From: Silanimonas sp.
GTDB lineage: Bacteria > Pseudomonadota > Gammaproteobacteria > Xanthomonadales > Xanthomonadaceae
NCBI RefSeq assembly: GCF_027531545.1
Contig: NZ_JAPZSC010000039.1
Location: 1-34,379, forward strand
Length of the DNA: 34,379 bases
Direction: 5' to 3'
The position numbers and the translations under genes are program-made. Under the pieces are notes generated by a model. That model was not told the origin of the DNA and made no database searches. It was given only the letters and a program-made list of their open reading frames with translations. Below are positions 25,882 through 32,889 of the stretch, piece after piece. Positions within the stretch are counted from its first letter, which is position 1, and each line of letters starts with the position of its first letter.

Positions 25882-26304
25882 TTGAGTCCCCACCCGAAGA
25901 GACCGGGGTTCCACTTCCGGGTGCGCTACGCCGAGTGCACGGCCCACGGCGAACTGGGCCTCGCCGGCTACATCAACTACTTCAGCGAGGCCGCGGCACA
26001 GGCGCTTAGCGAACGCGGCATGGATCTGCGCACGTTGACGTCCCGCTCCGGAGCCCTGCGCGAGGCCGGTTACGAAGTGGCGATCCAGGCCTCACCGGGC
26101 TACGACGACGAGTTGGAGGTCGAAGTGCGGCTGCACGAGCTGGACGAGCGCGGCTTCACGCTGGGCTTCGGGCTGCAGGCCGCGCGCGGTGGCAAGCCGC
26201 TGGCACGTGGCGCCATCCGCTACGACGCACGGTCATCGGGCCCCGATGGGGCCTGCCGCCTGCCTCTTGATCTGCACGGACTGCTGCAAGAGTGGCTCGT
26301 CTGA
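25882..26304 (+). CDS. 4HBT-like hotdog protein with altered active-site motif
   Basis: A 140-residue hotdog protein starting at TTG 25882, well supported by CAGGAGG 6 nt upstream. The segment RYAECTAHGELGLAGYINYF aligns with the 4-hydroxybenzoyl-CoA thioesterase motif (Y-x-D/E-x-D-xx-G...NY), but the catalytic Asp is replaced by Thr20. It may have weak or different activity, or use another residue. It lies 54 nt after the acyl-CoA ligase. The 3' part is ordinary beta-strand sequence ending LLQEWLV. Confidence 0.75.
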   Translation: MSPHPKRPGFHFRVRYAECTAHGELGLAGYINYFSEAAAQALSERGMDLRTLTSRSGALREAGYEVAIQASPGYDDELEVEVRLHELDERGFTLGFGLQAARGGKPLARGAIRYDARSSGPDGACRLPLDLHGLLQEWLV

Positions 26305-26374
26305 CCTGCAAGCCGACCGCCAGATCGGCGGGCGGAGTGCCTCTTCCAAACTACACCAGGCCGGAGCATCGTTC

Positions 26375-26845
26375 ATGACACAACCCCACCTTCAGCTGCA
26401 GCAACTGGGCATCGTGCTGCCCGCGGTGAGCGCGCCGGCTGCTGCCTATGTGCCCTGGGTGCGGAGCGGCGATCTGCTTTTCCTGTCGGGCCACCTGGCC
26501 AAGCGCAATGGCCAGGTCTGGGTGGGCCAGCTAGGTGCCACGCTGGACACCGCGCAGGGCCAGCAGGCGGCGCGAGCGGTCGCCATCGACCTGATGGGCA
26601 CGTTGGCCGCCGCGCTGGGGGGCGACCTGGGGCGGGTGCGCCGCATCGTCAAGCTGCTGAGCCTGGTCAACAGCACGGCGAGCTTCACGGAACATCACCT
26701 GGTCACCAACGGCTGCTCCAGCCTTCTGGTGGAGGTCTTCGGCGCCGACATCGGCAGCCACGCCCGCAGCGCCTTCGGGGTGGCGCAGATTCCGCTGGGA
26801 GCCTGCGTGGAGATCGAGCTGATCGCCCAGGTCGATCCGGCCTGA
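26375..26845 (+). CDS. RidA/YjgF family protein
   Basis: A 156-residue protein of the RidA family, which hydrolyses reactive enamine/imine intermediates made by PLP enzymes or amine oxidases. SGHLAKRNGQVWVGQLG and HARSAFGVAQIPLGACVEIELIA (split here for reading: HARSAFGVA and ACVEIELIA) are the conserved ends of the fold, and Arg131 corresponds to the arginine (Arg105 of E. coli RidA) needed for deaminase activity. The ATG follows GGAG. Both a possible imine producer (the FAD oxidase) and a PLP eliminase are encoded in the window, giving it obvious substrates. It lies 70 nt after the second hotdog gene. Confidence 0.85.
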   Translation: MTQPHLQLQQLGIVLPAVSAPAAAYVPWVRSGDLLFLSGHLAKRNGQVWVGQLGATLDTAQGQQAARAVAIDLMGTLAAALGGDLGRVRRIVKLLSLVNSTASFTEHHLVTNGCSSLLVEVFGADIGSHARSAFGVAQIPLGACVEIELIAQVDPA

Positions 26846-26873
26846 TGGGCACTCACCACCAGACGGAGTCCGC

Positions 26874-27704
26874 ATGAAGAAGCTGTTCATCAGCGCCGAC
26901 ATCGAGGGAGTGGCCTGCATCAGCGCGCCCGTCGAAGTGGACAAAGCCCACCCGGCCGAGTACGCGCCGTTCCAGCGGCAGATGACGGCCGAGGTGGCTG
27001 CGGCCTGCGCCGGCGCCTGGGCGGCCGGAGTCGAGTCCATCGTGATCAAGGACGCCCACTGGACGGCCCGCAACATCGATCCGCACCAGCTCGCCGTACC
27101 GGCCGGCAAGGCACTGAAGCTCATCCGCGGCTGGAGCGGCCATCCCTTTGCCATGGTGCAGGGCCTGGACGAGAGCTTCGACGCCGTGGCCTTCATCGGC
27201 TTCCACGCGGCGGGCGGCTGTGGGGGCAACCCGCTGGCACACACAGTCTCCAGCCGCGCCTTCGCGCGCGTGGAGCTCAACGGGCGCACGGCCTCGGAGT
27301 GCCTGATCTACGCCTACGCCGCTGCCAGCGTGGGCGTGCCGCTGGTGTTCCTGTCGGGCGATCAGCAGCTGTGCGACGAGGCCTCGGGCCTGATCGATGG
27401 GCTGCAGACAGTGGCCACGCTGCAGGGCTTCGGCGCTTCGGTGCAATCCATCCTGCCCGCCGAGGCCGTGCAGCGCATCCAGGCCGGCGTGCAAGCGGCA
27501 GTGCAACTCTCGGCCCGAGGCCCCGTGGTGGCACCACCGGCGCTGCCCGAGGCGTTCAACTTCAAACTGTGCTTCAACAAGGCCAGCGACGCCTACGCCA
27601 AGTCGTTCTATCCGCAGGTGCAGCAGGTGTCGGATACAGAACTGGTACTGGAAACACGGCGCTACTTCGACGTGCTGACCTTCTTGTGGTTCGCAGCGCA
27701 GTGA
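26874..27704 (+). CDS. D-aminopeptidase, DppA family (peptidase M55)
   Basis: A 276-residue zinc peptidase of the M55 family, which releases D-amino acids from the N-terminus of short peptides. Likely metal ligands are Asp9 and Glu11 (SADIEGVA), His62 (KDAHW), His111 (GFHAA) and Glu142 (GRTASECLIYAYAA), with His123 (LAHT) at the place of the catalytic His115 of B. subtilis DppA. It has no signal peptide. ATG 26874 follows GGAG. It is the last gene of the 17-gene run, 28 nt after RidA. It gives the operon a possible D-amino-acid end product, which could feed the FAD oxidase at the island's left end (inference). Confidence 0.87.
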   Translation: MKKLFISADIEGVACISAPVEVDKAHPAEYAPFQRQMTAEVAAACAGAWAAGVESIVIKDAHWTARNIDPHQLAVPAGKALKLIRGWSGHPFAMVQGLDESFDAVAFIGFHAAGGCGGNPLAHTVSSRAFARVELNGRTASECLIYAYAAASVGVPLVFLSGDQQLCDEASGLIDGLQTVATLQGFGASVQSILPAEAVQRIQAGVQAAVQLSARGPVVAPPALPEAFNFKLCFNKASDAYAKSFYPQVQQVSDTELVLETRRYFDVLTFLWFAAQ

Positions 27705-27780
27705 CTTGCGCGGGCGAACCAGCACTTGTAGGAACTGACCAGCACTTCGAGAGCCCGCTTTCAGTCCTCGAACCGTAGGA

Positions 27781-27837
27781 GCTGAACGACAGCAGTCGAC
27801 AGCGTGAGTTCGCGGCTTTCAGATGCAGTCGTTCAGC
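27781..27837. repeat. Inverted repeat between convergent genes (possible terminator/repeat)
   Basis: GCTGAACGAC at 27781-27790 is repeated inverted as GTCGTTCAGC at 27828-27837, extendable to 13 of 14 positions. It lies in the 305-bp gap (27705-28009) between the convergent DppA-like and MFS genes. The rest of the gap holds no gene and no T-run. It may be a transcription barrier or a degenerate intergenic repeat. Confidence 0.45.
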
Positions 27838-28009
27838 CGGGATCTTCTCCCAGTCGATGCTGGTCACCTGCGAACGACAGCCGTCGCTGTCGCCAAATTC
27901 TTCATCGGCTCAGAATTGGATCGGCGCATACACTCTTGACCGGCCGGCAGAGCAGGTTGCGCATGGGCGGGTCTGGCTGCGGCTCATTCCACCGCCGTGC
28001 CCCGCCCCG

Positions 28010-29290
28010 TCACCCGGTCGCGTTGGCGGGCGCGTTGCGCGGCAGCAGCACCGATCGCCAAGTCAGGGCAATCGCCACCACCATCGCCAGGCCCAGCCCG
28101 ACGTAGCCCATCACCAGGCCGCGGAAGCCCAGCACCGGGATCAGCGCGCCCGCCGACAGCAAGCCCAGGGGCAGGGTGTAGATGGCCAGCATGCGCACAC
28201 CCATCACCCGGCCGCGGAAGCGCTCGTCGCTGCCGCGCATCAGCAAGACGGCCAGGGCCAGCATGCTCAGGCTCTGGCAGAAGCCTGCGGCAAGATAGAG
28301 CGCCATCGCGCTGGACGCCGTGATGGGCAGCGCCAGGCCCAGCAGGCACAGGTACCACGCGGCGCACGAGGCCAGCATCGTGCGTGCCGGGCGCAGTGCG
28401 GCGCCGCGGCTGCTCATCACCAGCGAGCCCAGCAGCGCGCCGCTGGCATAGCTGGCCACCAGCCAGCCCAAGCCCTTCTGGTCCAGGCCGAAGACGTCGC
28501 GTGCGATGTAGGGCATCAAGCCGCCGCTGAGCGGAAAGGCGCACAGGTTGACCAGCGCAGCCACCGCCATCGCGGCACGCAGCGCAGGCGTGTGCCAGAC
28601 ATGCTGCAAGCCTTCGACCAGTTCGCGCCAAGGTGACGACGTGCGGGCCGGCGCGGCAGCGGCCGTCTTCACGCCGGCCGGACCCGATCGCAAAGTCAGC
28701 ACCACACCGACGAGGTACAGGGTGACGATGACGCCATACGCGCTGAGCATGCCAAGACTGACCATGAAGCCGGCCCCGGCCAATGCGCCGCCGATGCGCG
28801 CCGAATCCCCCGTGGTACGCGATATGCCCATCGCAGCGACCAGTTGTGAAGGCGGCACGGCGGCACTGACCAGGGCCGTGCGTAGCCCAATGTCCGAGGG
28901 CTTGATCAAGCCCACGAGGAAGGCCACGACCAACACGCCGGTCGGGCTCAGCTGGTCCGTGGCGGCCAGCAGCAGGATCACGCAGGCCAGCAGGGCGTAG
29001 CTCATGCGCATGCCCGCCAGCACACGACGCAGACCCAGCCGGTCGCCAAGCGTGCCCAGCACGGGCGACAGCAGCGTGCCGACGTACATCAGCGCGCCGA
29101 AGATCGTCAGCTGAAGCACCGAGCCCGACTCCACGAGCACGTACCAGCCCAGGATCAGCGTCTCCATCTCAAGCGCCCAGGCGGTGCACAGGTCGGCCGG
29201 CCACTGAGTGCGGAAGGCGCGCGTGCGCAGTGGGGCCAGCGCGGGCCAGCGGGCTGGTGCGGCAGAGCCTGAGGGCCGGGGCGACTTCAA
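28010..29290 (-). CDS. MFS transporter (EntS/MFS_3-like)
   Basis: A 426-residue inner-membrane carrier with about 12 hydrophobic segments. Motif A is GTLGDRLGLRR after segment 2, and the start (LRTRAFRTQWPADLCTAWAL) matches the first segment of the EntS-like exporter group. The frame has no ATG before residue 42; I chose the TTG at 29288-29290 because the first membrane segment needs the residues before Met42. The ribosome site is weak. It points toward the DppA-like gene on the opposite strand. Export of a product or toxic intermediate is typical for this branch, but uptake cannot be excluded. Confidence 0.83.
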   Translation of the reverse strand: MKSPRPSGSAAPARWPALAPLRTRAFRTQWPADLCTAWALEMETLILGWYVLVESGSVLQLTIFGALMYVGTLLSPVLGTLGDRLGLRRVLAGMRMSYALLACVILLLAATDQLSPTGVLVVAFLVGLIKPSDIGLRTALVSAAVPPSQLVAAMGISRTTGDSARIGGALAGAGFMVSLGMLSAYGVIVTLYLVGVVLTLRSGPAGVKTAAAAPARTSSPWRELVEGLQHVWHTPALRAAMAVAALVNLCAFPLSGGLMPYIARDVFGLDQKGLGWLVASYASGALLGSLVMSSRGAALRPARTMLASCAAWYLCLLGLALPITASSAMALYLAAGFCQSLSMLALAVLLMRGSDERFRGRVMGVRMLAIYTLPLGLLSAGALIPVLGFRGLVMGYVGLGLAMVVAIALTWRSVLLPRNAPANATG

Positions 29291-29899
29291 CGCGCGGACC
29301 TGCCCAGTGTCTGACTGCTCATGGGCGCTGGCGGCAGCTGCCGCACGGCATAGCTATCCGGCAAGGTGGGGTGGAAAGGCATTGATCAGGCGGAGGATAG
29401 TGTTTTCAAACGCCCTCTTTCCTTCCCCATGGCACCCCGAACGCGACAGAGCACGGCGCTTGGTGCGCTTGAATCTTTCTTCGGAGGCGGCTGCGGTCCG
29501 TTGCGCGTTGACAGCGCCGCCGACAGTCGTCCTTTTCGACCGCCGTTTGCGGCTTATCCCTCGGCACCAGGGCACTTCCACAGATCCCTGTGTGAAAACT
29601 CGGCCGATGCGCAATATCCAGGGTCATCGCACCCCTCCCGCGATGACGGTCGTCGATCCTGGGCCGCACTGGAAGGTCGACTCTGCGCGCTATCACTCGA
29701 AACCCGAGTTTTCACACACCTTCGGTCGAGACTTGCCTTCCGATGCTCGTCGACGCGAGCGACTGCTTTAGGGCGACCAATCAGGCGGGGCGGATGACCG
29801 GAACGGGTCGAAGTGCGACCTTGACCGTCGCCTTCCTGGCGCGTGACCTCGGCGGCTGATCACGAACGTCAGCTTCGGCTTCGGACGACCTCACAGTGC
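29291..29899. other. Gene-free stretch before direct repeat copy 2
   Basis: About 600 bp without a gene that I can support; short open frames here lack family features and ribosome sites. The base composition is a little lower in G+C than the genes. It contains the 130-bp element bounded by inverted repeats listed separately (29589-29718), and probably the promoter of the MFS gene. Confidence 0.6.
29589..29718. repeat. 130-bp element with perfect 15-bp terminal inverted repeats
   Basis: TGTGTGAAAACTCGG (29589-29603) and CCGAGTTTTCACACA (29704-29718) are perfect inverted copies around 100 bp of non-coding sequence. Ends of the form TGTGTGAAAAC are common on insertion sequences, so this may be a miniature (MITE-like) or deleted IS. 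No target-site duplication is evident and no transposase is present. Confidence 0.5.
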
Positions 29900-30675
29900 C
29901 GGCCATCAAGAGACGTTTGCGAAAGGCAGGTTCGTGGTGCGCCGCCTTTCCCATCTCACGATAGGCCCAACCGGTCCAGCTTACGGCGGCACGGGGGCGC
30001 GCGGCCAGGTGTTCCTTCGGTCAAGCACCATCACGGACCGGTGAGACAGTGGCAAGCGATCTACAGCTTCGACGCCCGATTCAGGAACAGCAGGGAAGCA
30101 AGGCGCCGCTTGGCTGCAAGGCGTCGACTCCGAACTTCAACGCAGCTGCCTCAGCCGGCCAGCCCCCTCGTCAAGGCGGATCGCGTCGGCGCAAGGTTTT
30201 GCGCATGCACGCCTTGCCCGGCCACGTCCTCCGGCAGCGGCAGGCCCAGCAGCATGGCCGCCGCGGTACGTGCCAGCGCGGGCGCCATCTGGATGCCGTA
30301 GCCACCTTGTCCTGCCAGCCAGAAGAAGCCGTCGGCGGCGGCGGCGTAGCCGACCACCGGCGAGCGGTCGGGCACAAAGCTGCGCAGGCCGGCCCAGCGG
30401 TGGTTGAGCTTGCGCACGCGCATGCTCGTCGCAGTCTCGAATCGGTCCACCGCGATGGCAATGTCCATCTCGTCGGGTGCGACGTCGCAAGGGTCCATCG
30501 GGTCCTCGTTGGCCGGCGACAGCAGCAACTGCCCGGCATCGGGCTTGAAGTAGAACTGCTCGTCGACATCGATGACCAGGGGCCATGCGCGGATGTCCAG
30601 CCCCGGTGGTGCGCGCAGCGTCACCGCGGTGCGACGCATCGGCTGCAAGCCGACCGTCGGCACACCTGCCTGCCG
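29900..30675 (+). repeat. Long direct repeat, copy 2 (right flank of island)
   Basis: The same-orientation copy of 232-1007, about 95% identical by eye count. Homology ends at the CCTGCCTGCCG sequence at 30675, where it joins a umuC remnant. Copy 2 carries only the C-terminal part of the FAD oxidase, so copy 1 is the parent. Confidence 0.9.
30151..30675 (-). pseudogene. Truncated FAD-dependent oxidoreductase (C-terminal copy)
   Basis: The minus-strand frame reads QAGVPTVGLQPMRR through to TRGLAG, equal to residues 209-381 of the complete oxidase at 483-1628 with scattered substitutions. The whole N-terminal half with the GAGMAG flavin motif is missing, and the upstream frame continues into unrelated umuC-derived sequence. 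No stop or frameshift has arisen in the copied part, so the duplication may be fairly recent or the frame has simply not decayed. Not expected to bind FAD. Confidence 0.88.
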
Positions 30676-30910
30676 CCTTGGCCAGGGTCTTAGTCGGTGC
30701 GAAGCCCACCGCCGGGGCGGGCCCAAATCCTGCAGCACCGCGGCATGCAGATGCCTGGAACTGGCTGTCAGATTACCTGTGATCCCACTGAAGTCGATGA
30801 AGGCTTCGTCGATCGAGCAAGGCGCCTGACTGGGCAAGTAGCGCCACGAGACCGCGGCCCTGCCGCGGATGACGCACCTGGAACGAGGGTTGCGCCATCT
30901 GGTGGATGAA
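30671..30910 (-). pseudogene. umuC: umuC remnant (Y-family DNA polymerase), frameshifted and deleted
   Basis: Three UmuC landmarks occur in the right order on the minus strand but in different frames: MAQPSFQVRH plus GLVAL (from 30898), SIDEAFIDFSG (about 30817-30785) followed by LTASSRHLHAAVLQDLG, and VGFAPTKTLAKAA (30709-30671). In UmuC these lie near MGxPxFQxRHxxxxxGLVAL, YSIDExFIDxxG and GIGxTKTLAKLA. The first two are closer together than in an intact gene, so about 25 codons are lost. The gene breaks off at TLAKAA, exactly where the FAD oxidase copy starts. The family assignment is from memory of the motifs. Confidence 0.75.
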
Positions 30911-30988
30911 GGTGGTGATGACGCCCTGCAGCCCGGCTGCAGGTGCCGCCTTCGGCGCTGTGAGGTTGAGTGTCCTGGGGAAGCAGCG

Positions 30989-31561
30989 CTACGCCGGATG
31001 CACCACCACCAGCAGGGCATGCGCCACGCCCTTGCCGGGGTTGCGTATGGCGTGGGACTGGTCGGCGCCGTAGCGCGCGGTTTCGCCCACCTTCAGGCGC
31101 GTCACGGCTTCGGCCGACTGCACTTCGAGGCTGCCGCTCAGCACGCTGAGGTGCTCGCGCGTACCAGGCTCGTGCGCCTCCGACGCCAGGGCACCGCCCG
31201 GCTGCACTGACAGTTCGTACCACTCGTACTGCCCGGCGAGTTCGATCGGACTCAGGATGCGCAGCTCGCAGCGTCCGTCCGGACTGCGCATCGAGGGCGT
31301 GGCATGCGAGGCCACGGTGGCGATCGCCGGCGGCACTGGCTTATCCGCGCCCAGCAGCTCGGCCATCGGCACGCCCAGGGCGTTGGCCAGGCGCCAGACC
31401 ACCGCCACCGTGGGGTTGGCCTGGTTGCGCTCGATCTGCGAGAGCATGGACTTGGACACGCCTGCCTGCCGCGAGAGCTGGTCCAGCGACAGCGCGCGTG
31501 TTTGACGCAGCGCGGCCAGGGTTTCGCCCACGCGGGGCGGCTCGGGAGGAGAACGGCTCAT
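30989..31561 (-). CDS. XRE-family regulator with C-terminal cupin domain (regulator 2)
   Basis: A 190-residue regulator. The helix-turn-helix (about 11-70) contains LSLDQLSRQAGVSKSMLSQI and ends in the typical ALGVPMAELL; a cupin barrel follows (about 112-188) with HLSVLSGSLEV and VGETARYGADQSHAIRNP. It is the usual length for this group. It is divergent from kbl-tdh, and the region between them holds two palindromes; autoregulation and control of kbl-tdh are likely. The ATG is at 31559-31561. It is distinct in sequence from regulator 1 (shorter, different cupin), so two separate signals are probably sensed. Confidence 0.88.
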   Translation of the reverse strand: MSRSPPEPPRVGETLAALRQTRALSLDQLSRQAGVSKSMLSQIERNQANPTVAVVWRLANALGVPMAELLGADKPVPPAIATVASHATPSMRSPDGRCELRILSPIELAGQYEWYELSVQPGGALASEAHEPGTREHLSVLSGSLEVQSAEAVTRLKVGETARYGADQSHAIRNPGKGVAHALLVVVHPA

Positions 31562-31574
31562 GGGGCGAGAAGCC

Positions 31575-31603
31575 TTGACGGATCGAAGTGGCTTGATGAT
31601 ACT
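31575..31603 (+). promoter_or_regulatory. Probable sigma-70 promoter of kbl-tdh
   Basis: TTGACG (31575-31580, 5 of 6 to the -35 consensus) is followed after 17 bp by GATACT (31598-31603, 4 of 6 to the -10 consensus). Transcription would start near 31610, so the palindrome at 31612-31627 covers the first transcribed bases, an ideal place for repression. Confidence 0.6.
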
Positions 31604-31611
31604 GCACGGAG

Positions 31612-31627
31612 GTTCGATATATCGAAC
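31612..31627. promoter_or_regulatory. Perfect 16-bp palindrome GTTCGATATATCGAAC (operator)
   Basis: A perfect palindrome in the 125-bp region between regulator 2 and kbl, 60 bp before the kbl start and 51 bp before the regulator's start. It follows the -10 element of the kbl promoter directly. The most likely ligand is regulator 2. Confidence 0.7.
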
Positions 31628-31633
31628 ATCTGT

Positions 31634-31649
31634 CGTTTCAGTGGAAACG
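31634..31649. promoter_or_regulatory. Second inverted repeat CGTTTC-AGTG-GAAACG
   Basis: Perfect 6-bp arms with a 4-bp centre. Its centre lies 22 bp (two helix turns) from that of the first palindrome, so it faces the same side of the DNA. The half-sites begin similarly (GTTC against GTTT). It may be a secondary operator. Confidence 0.45.
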
Positions 31650-31686
31650 CATGCTAGCTCAGTTCAACACCGCCCAGGACCCGACC

Positions 31687-32889
31687 ATGGCCACCGCTTC
31701 CGACTTCCTTGCCACGCTGCGCACCGAGCTCCAATCCATCCGCGATGCCGGCCTGTACAAGACCGAGCGCATTCTCAGAACACCACAGGGTGCGCATGTC
31801 CGCACCGCAGACGGCCGCGAGGTCCTCAACCTGTGTGCCAACAACTACCTTGGCCTGTCCAGCCACCCGGCGGTGATCGAAGCCGCGCACGAGGCGCTGC
31901 GCACCCACGGCTATGGGCTCAGCTCGGTGCGGTTCATCTGCGGCACGCAGGACATTCACAAGACGCTGGAAGCGCGCCTGGCAAGCTTTCTGGGCGCCGA
32001 GGACGCGATCCTCTACGCCGCAGCCTTCGACGCCAACGGCGGCCTGTTCGAGCCGCTGCTGGGCGAGGCCGACGCGGTCATCAGCGACGAGCTGAACCAT
32101 GCCTCGATCATCGACGGCATCCGACTGTGCAAGGCGCAACGCTGGCGCTACAAGCACAACGATCTGGCCGATCTGGAGCGCTGCCTGGCAGAGGCCGCGG
32201 CGAAGGGTGCCCGCTTCAAGCTGGTGTTCACCGACGGCGTGTTCTCGATGGACGGCACCATCGCCCGGCTCGACCAGATCCGCGCCGTGTGCGACCGCCA
32301 CGACGCGCTTCTGGGCGTGGACGAGTGTCACGCCACCGGTTTCATGGGCGCGCGCGGCCGCGGTACGCACGAACACCGTGGCGTGTTCGGCCAGATCGAC
32401 ATCATCACCGGCACGCTGGGCAAGGCGTTGGGCGGTGCTTCCGGGGGCTTCACCGCGGCGCGCAGGGAAGTGATCGACCTGCTGCGCCAGCGTTCACGTC
32501 CCTACCTCTTCTCGAACACGGTCGCGCCGAACATCGTGGGTGCCTCTATCGCCGTGCTGGACCTGCTGGAGGGCTCCACGGCGCTGCGCGACCGGCTCCA
32601 GGCCAACACGAGCTACTTCCGCACGGCCATCGCCCAGGCCGGCTTCGAGATCAAGCCGGGCGAGCATCCGATCGTGCCCATCATGGTCTACGACGCGGCC
32701 AAGGCGCAGCAGTTGGCCGCACGCCTGCTGGAACTTGGTGTCTACGTCGTGGGCTTCTTCTTCCCGGTGGTGCCCCAGGGCCAGGCGCGCATCCGCGTGC
32801 AACTGAGCGCGGTTCACGAGCAGGCCGATCTGGAACATGCCGTGGCCGCCTTCCGACAGGCGGGGCTGGAACTGGGGCTGATTCGATGA
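31687..32889 (+). CDS. kbl: 2-amino-3-ketobutyrate CoA ligase (glycine C-acetyltransferase)
   Basis: A 400-residue PLP enzyme of the alpha-oxoamine synthase family that splits 2-amino-3-oxobutyrate with CoA into glycine and acetyl-CoA. Length matches E. coli Kbl (398). The N-terminal [39 protein letters not shown] (Asp212) and [14 protein letters not shown] with PLP lysine Lys246 are all typical of Kbl rather than BioF. I chose ATG 31687 (MATASDFL); an upstream in-frame ATG at 31651 adds 12 residues and lies closer to the operators. Its last codons overlap the tdh start (ATGA). Control by regulator 2 is likely. A broken paralogue is at 6544-7286. Confidence 0.93.
   Translation: MATASDFLATLRTELQSIRDAGLYKTERILRTPQGAHVRTADGREVLNLCANNYLGLSSHPAVIEAAHEALRTHGYGLSSVRFICGTQDIHKTLEARLASFLGAEDAILYAAAFDANGGLFEPLLGEADAVISDELNHASIIDGIRLCKAQRWRYKHNDLADLERCLAEAAAKGARFKLVFTDGVFSMDGTIARLDQIRAVCDRHDALLGVDECHATGFMGARGRGTHEHRGVFGQIDIITGTLGKALGGASGGFTAARREVIDLLRQRSRPYLFSNTVAPNIVGASIAVLDLLEGSTALRDRLQANTSYFRTAIAQAGFEIKPGEHPIVPIMVYDAAKAQQLAARLLELGVYVVGFFFPVVPQGQARIRVQLSAVHEQADLEHAVAAFRQAGLELGLIR

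Noticed and set aside
2633-27704. Microcystin (mlr) degradation cluster
   Set aside because: Amidohydrolases, a carrier and peptidase-like genes fit loosely, but no MlrA-type membrane protease or MlrB beta-lactamase-like protein is encoded.
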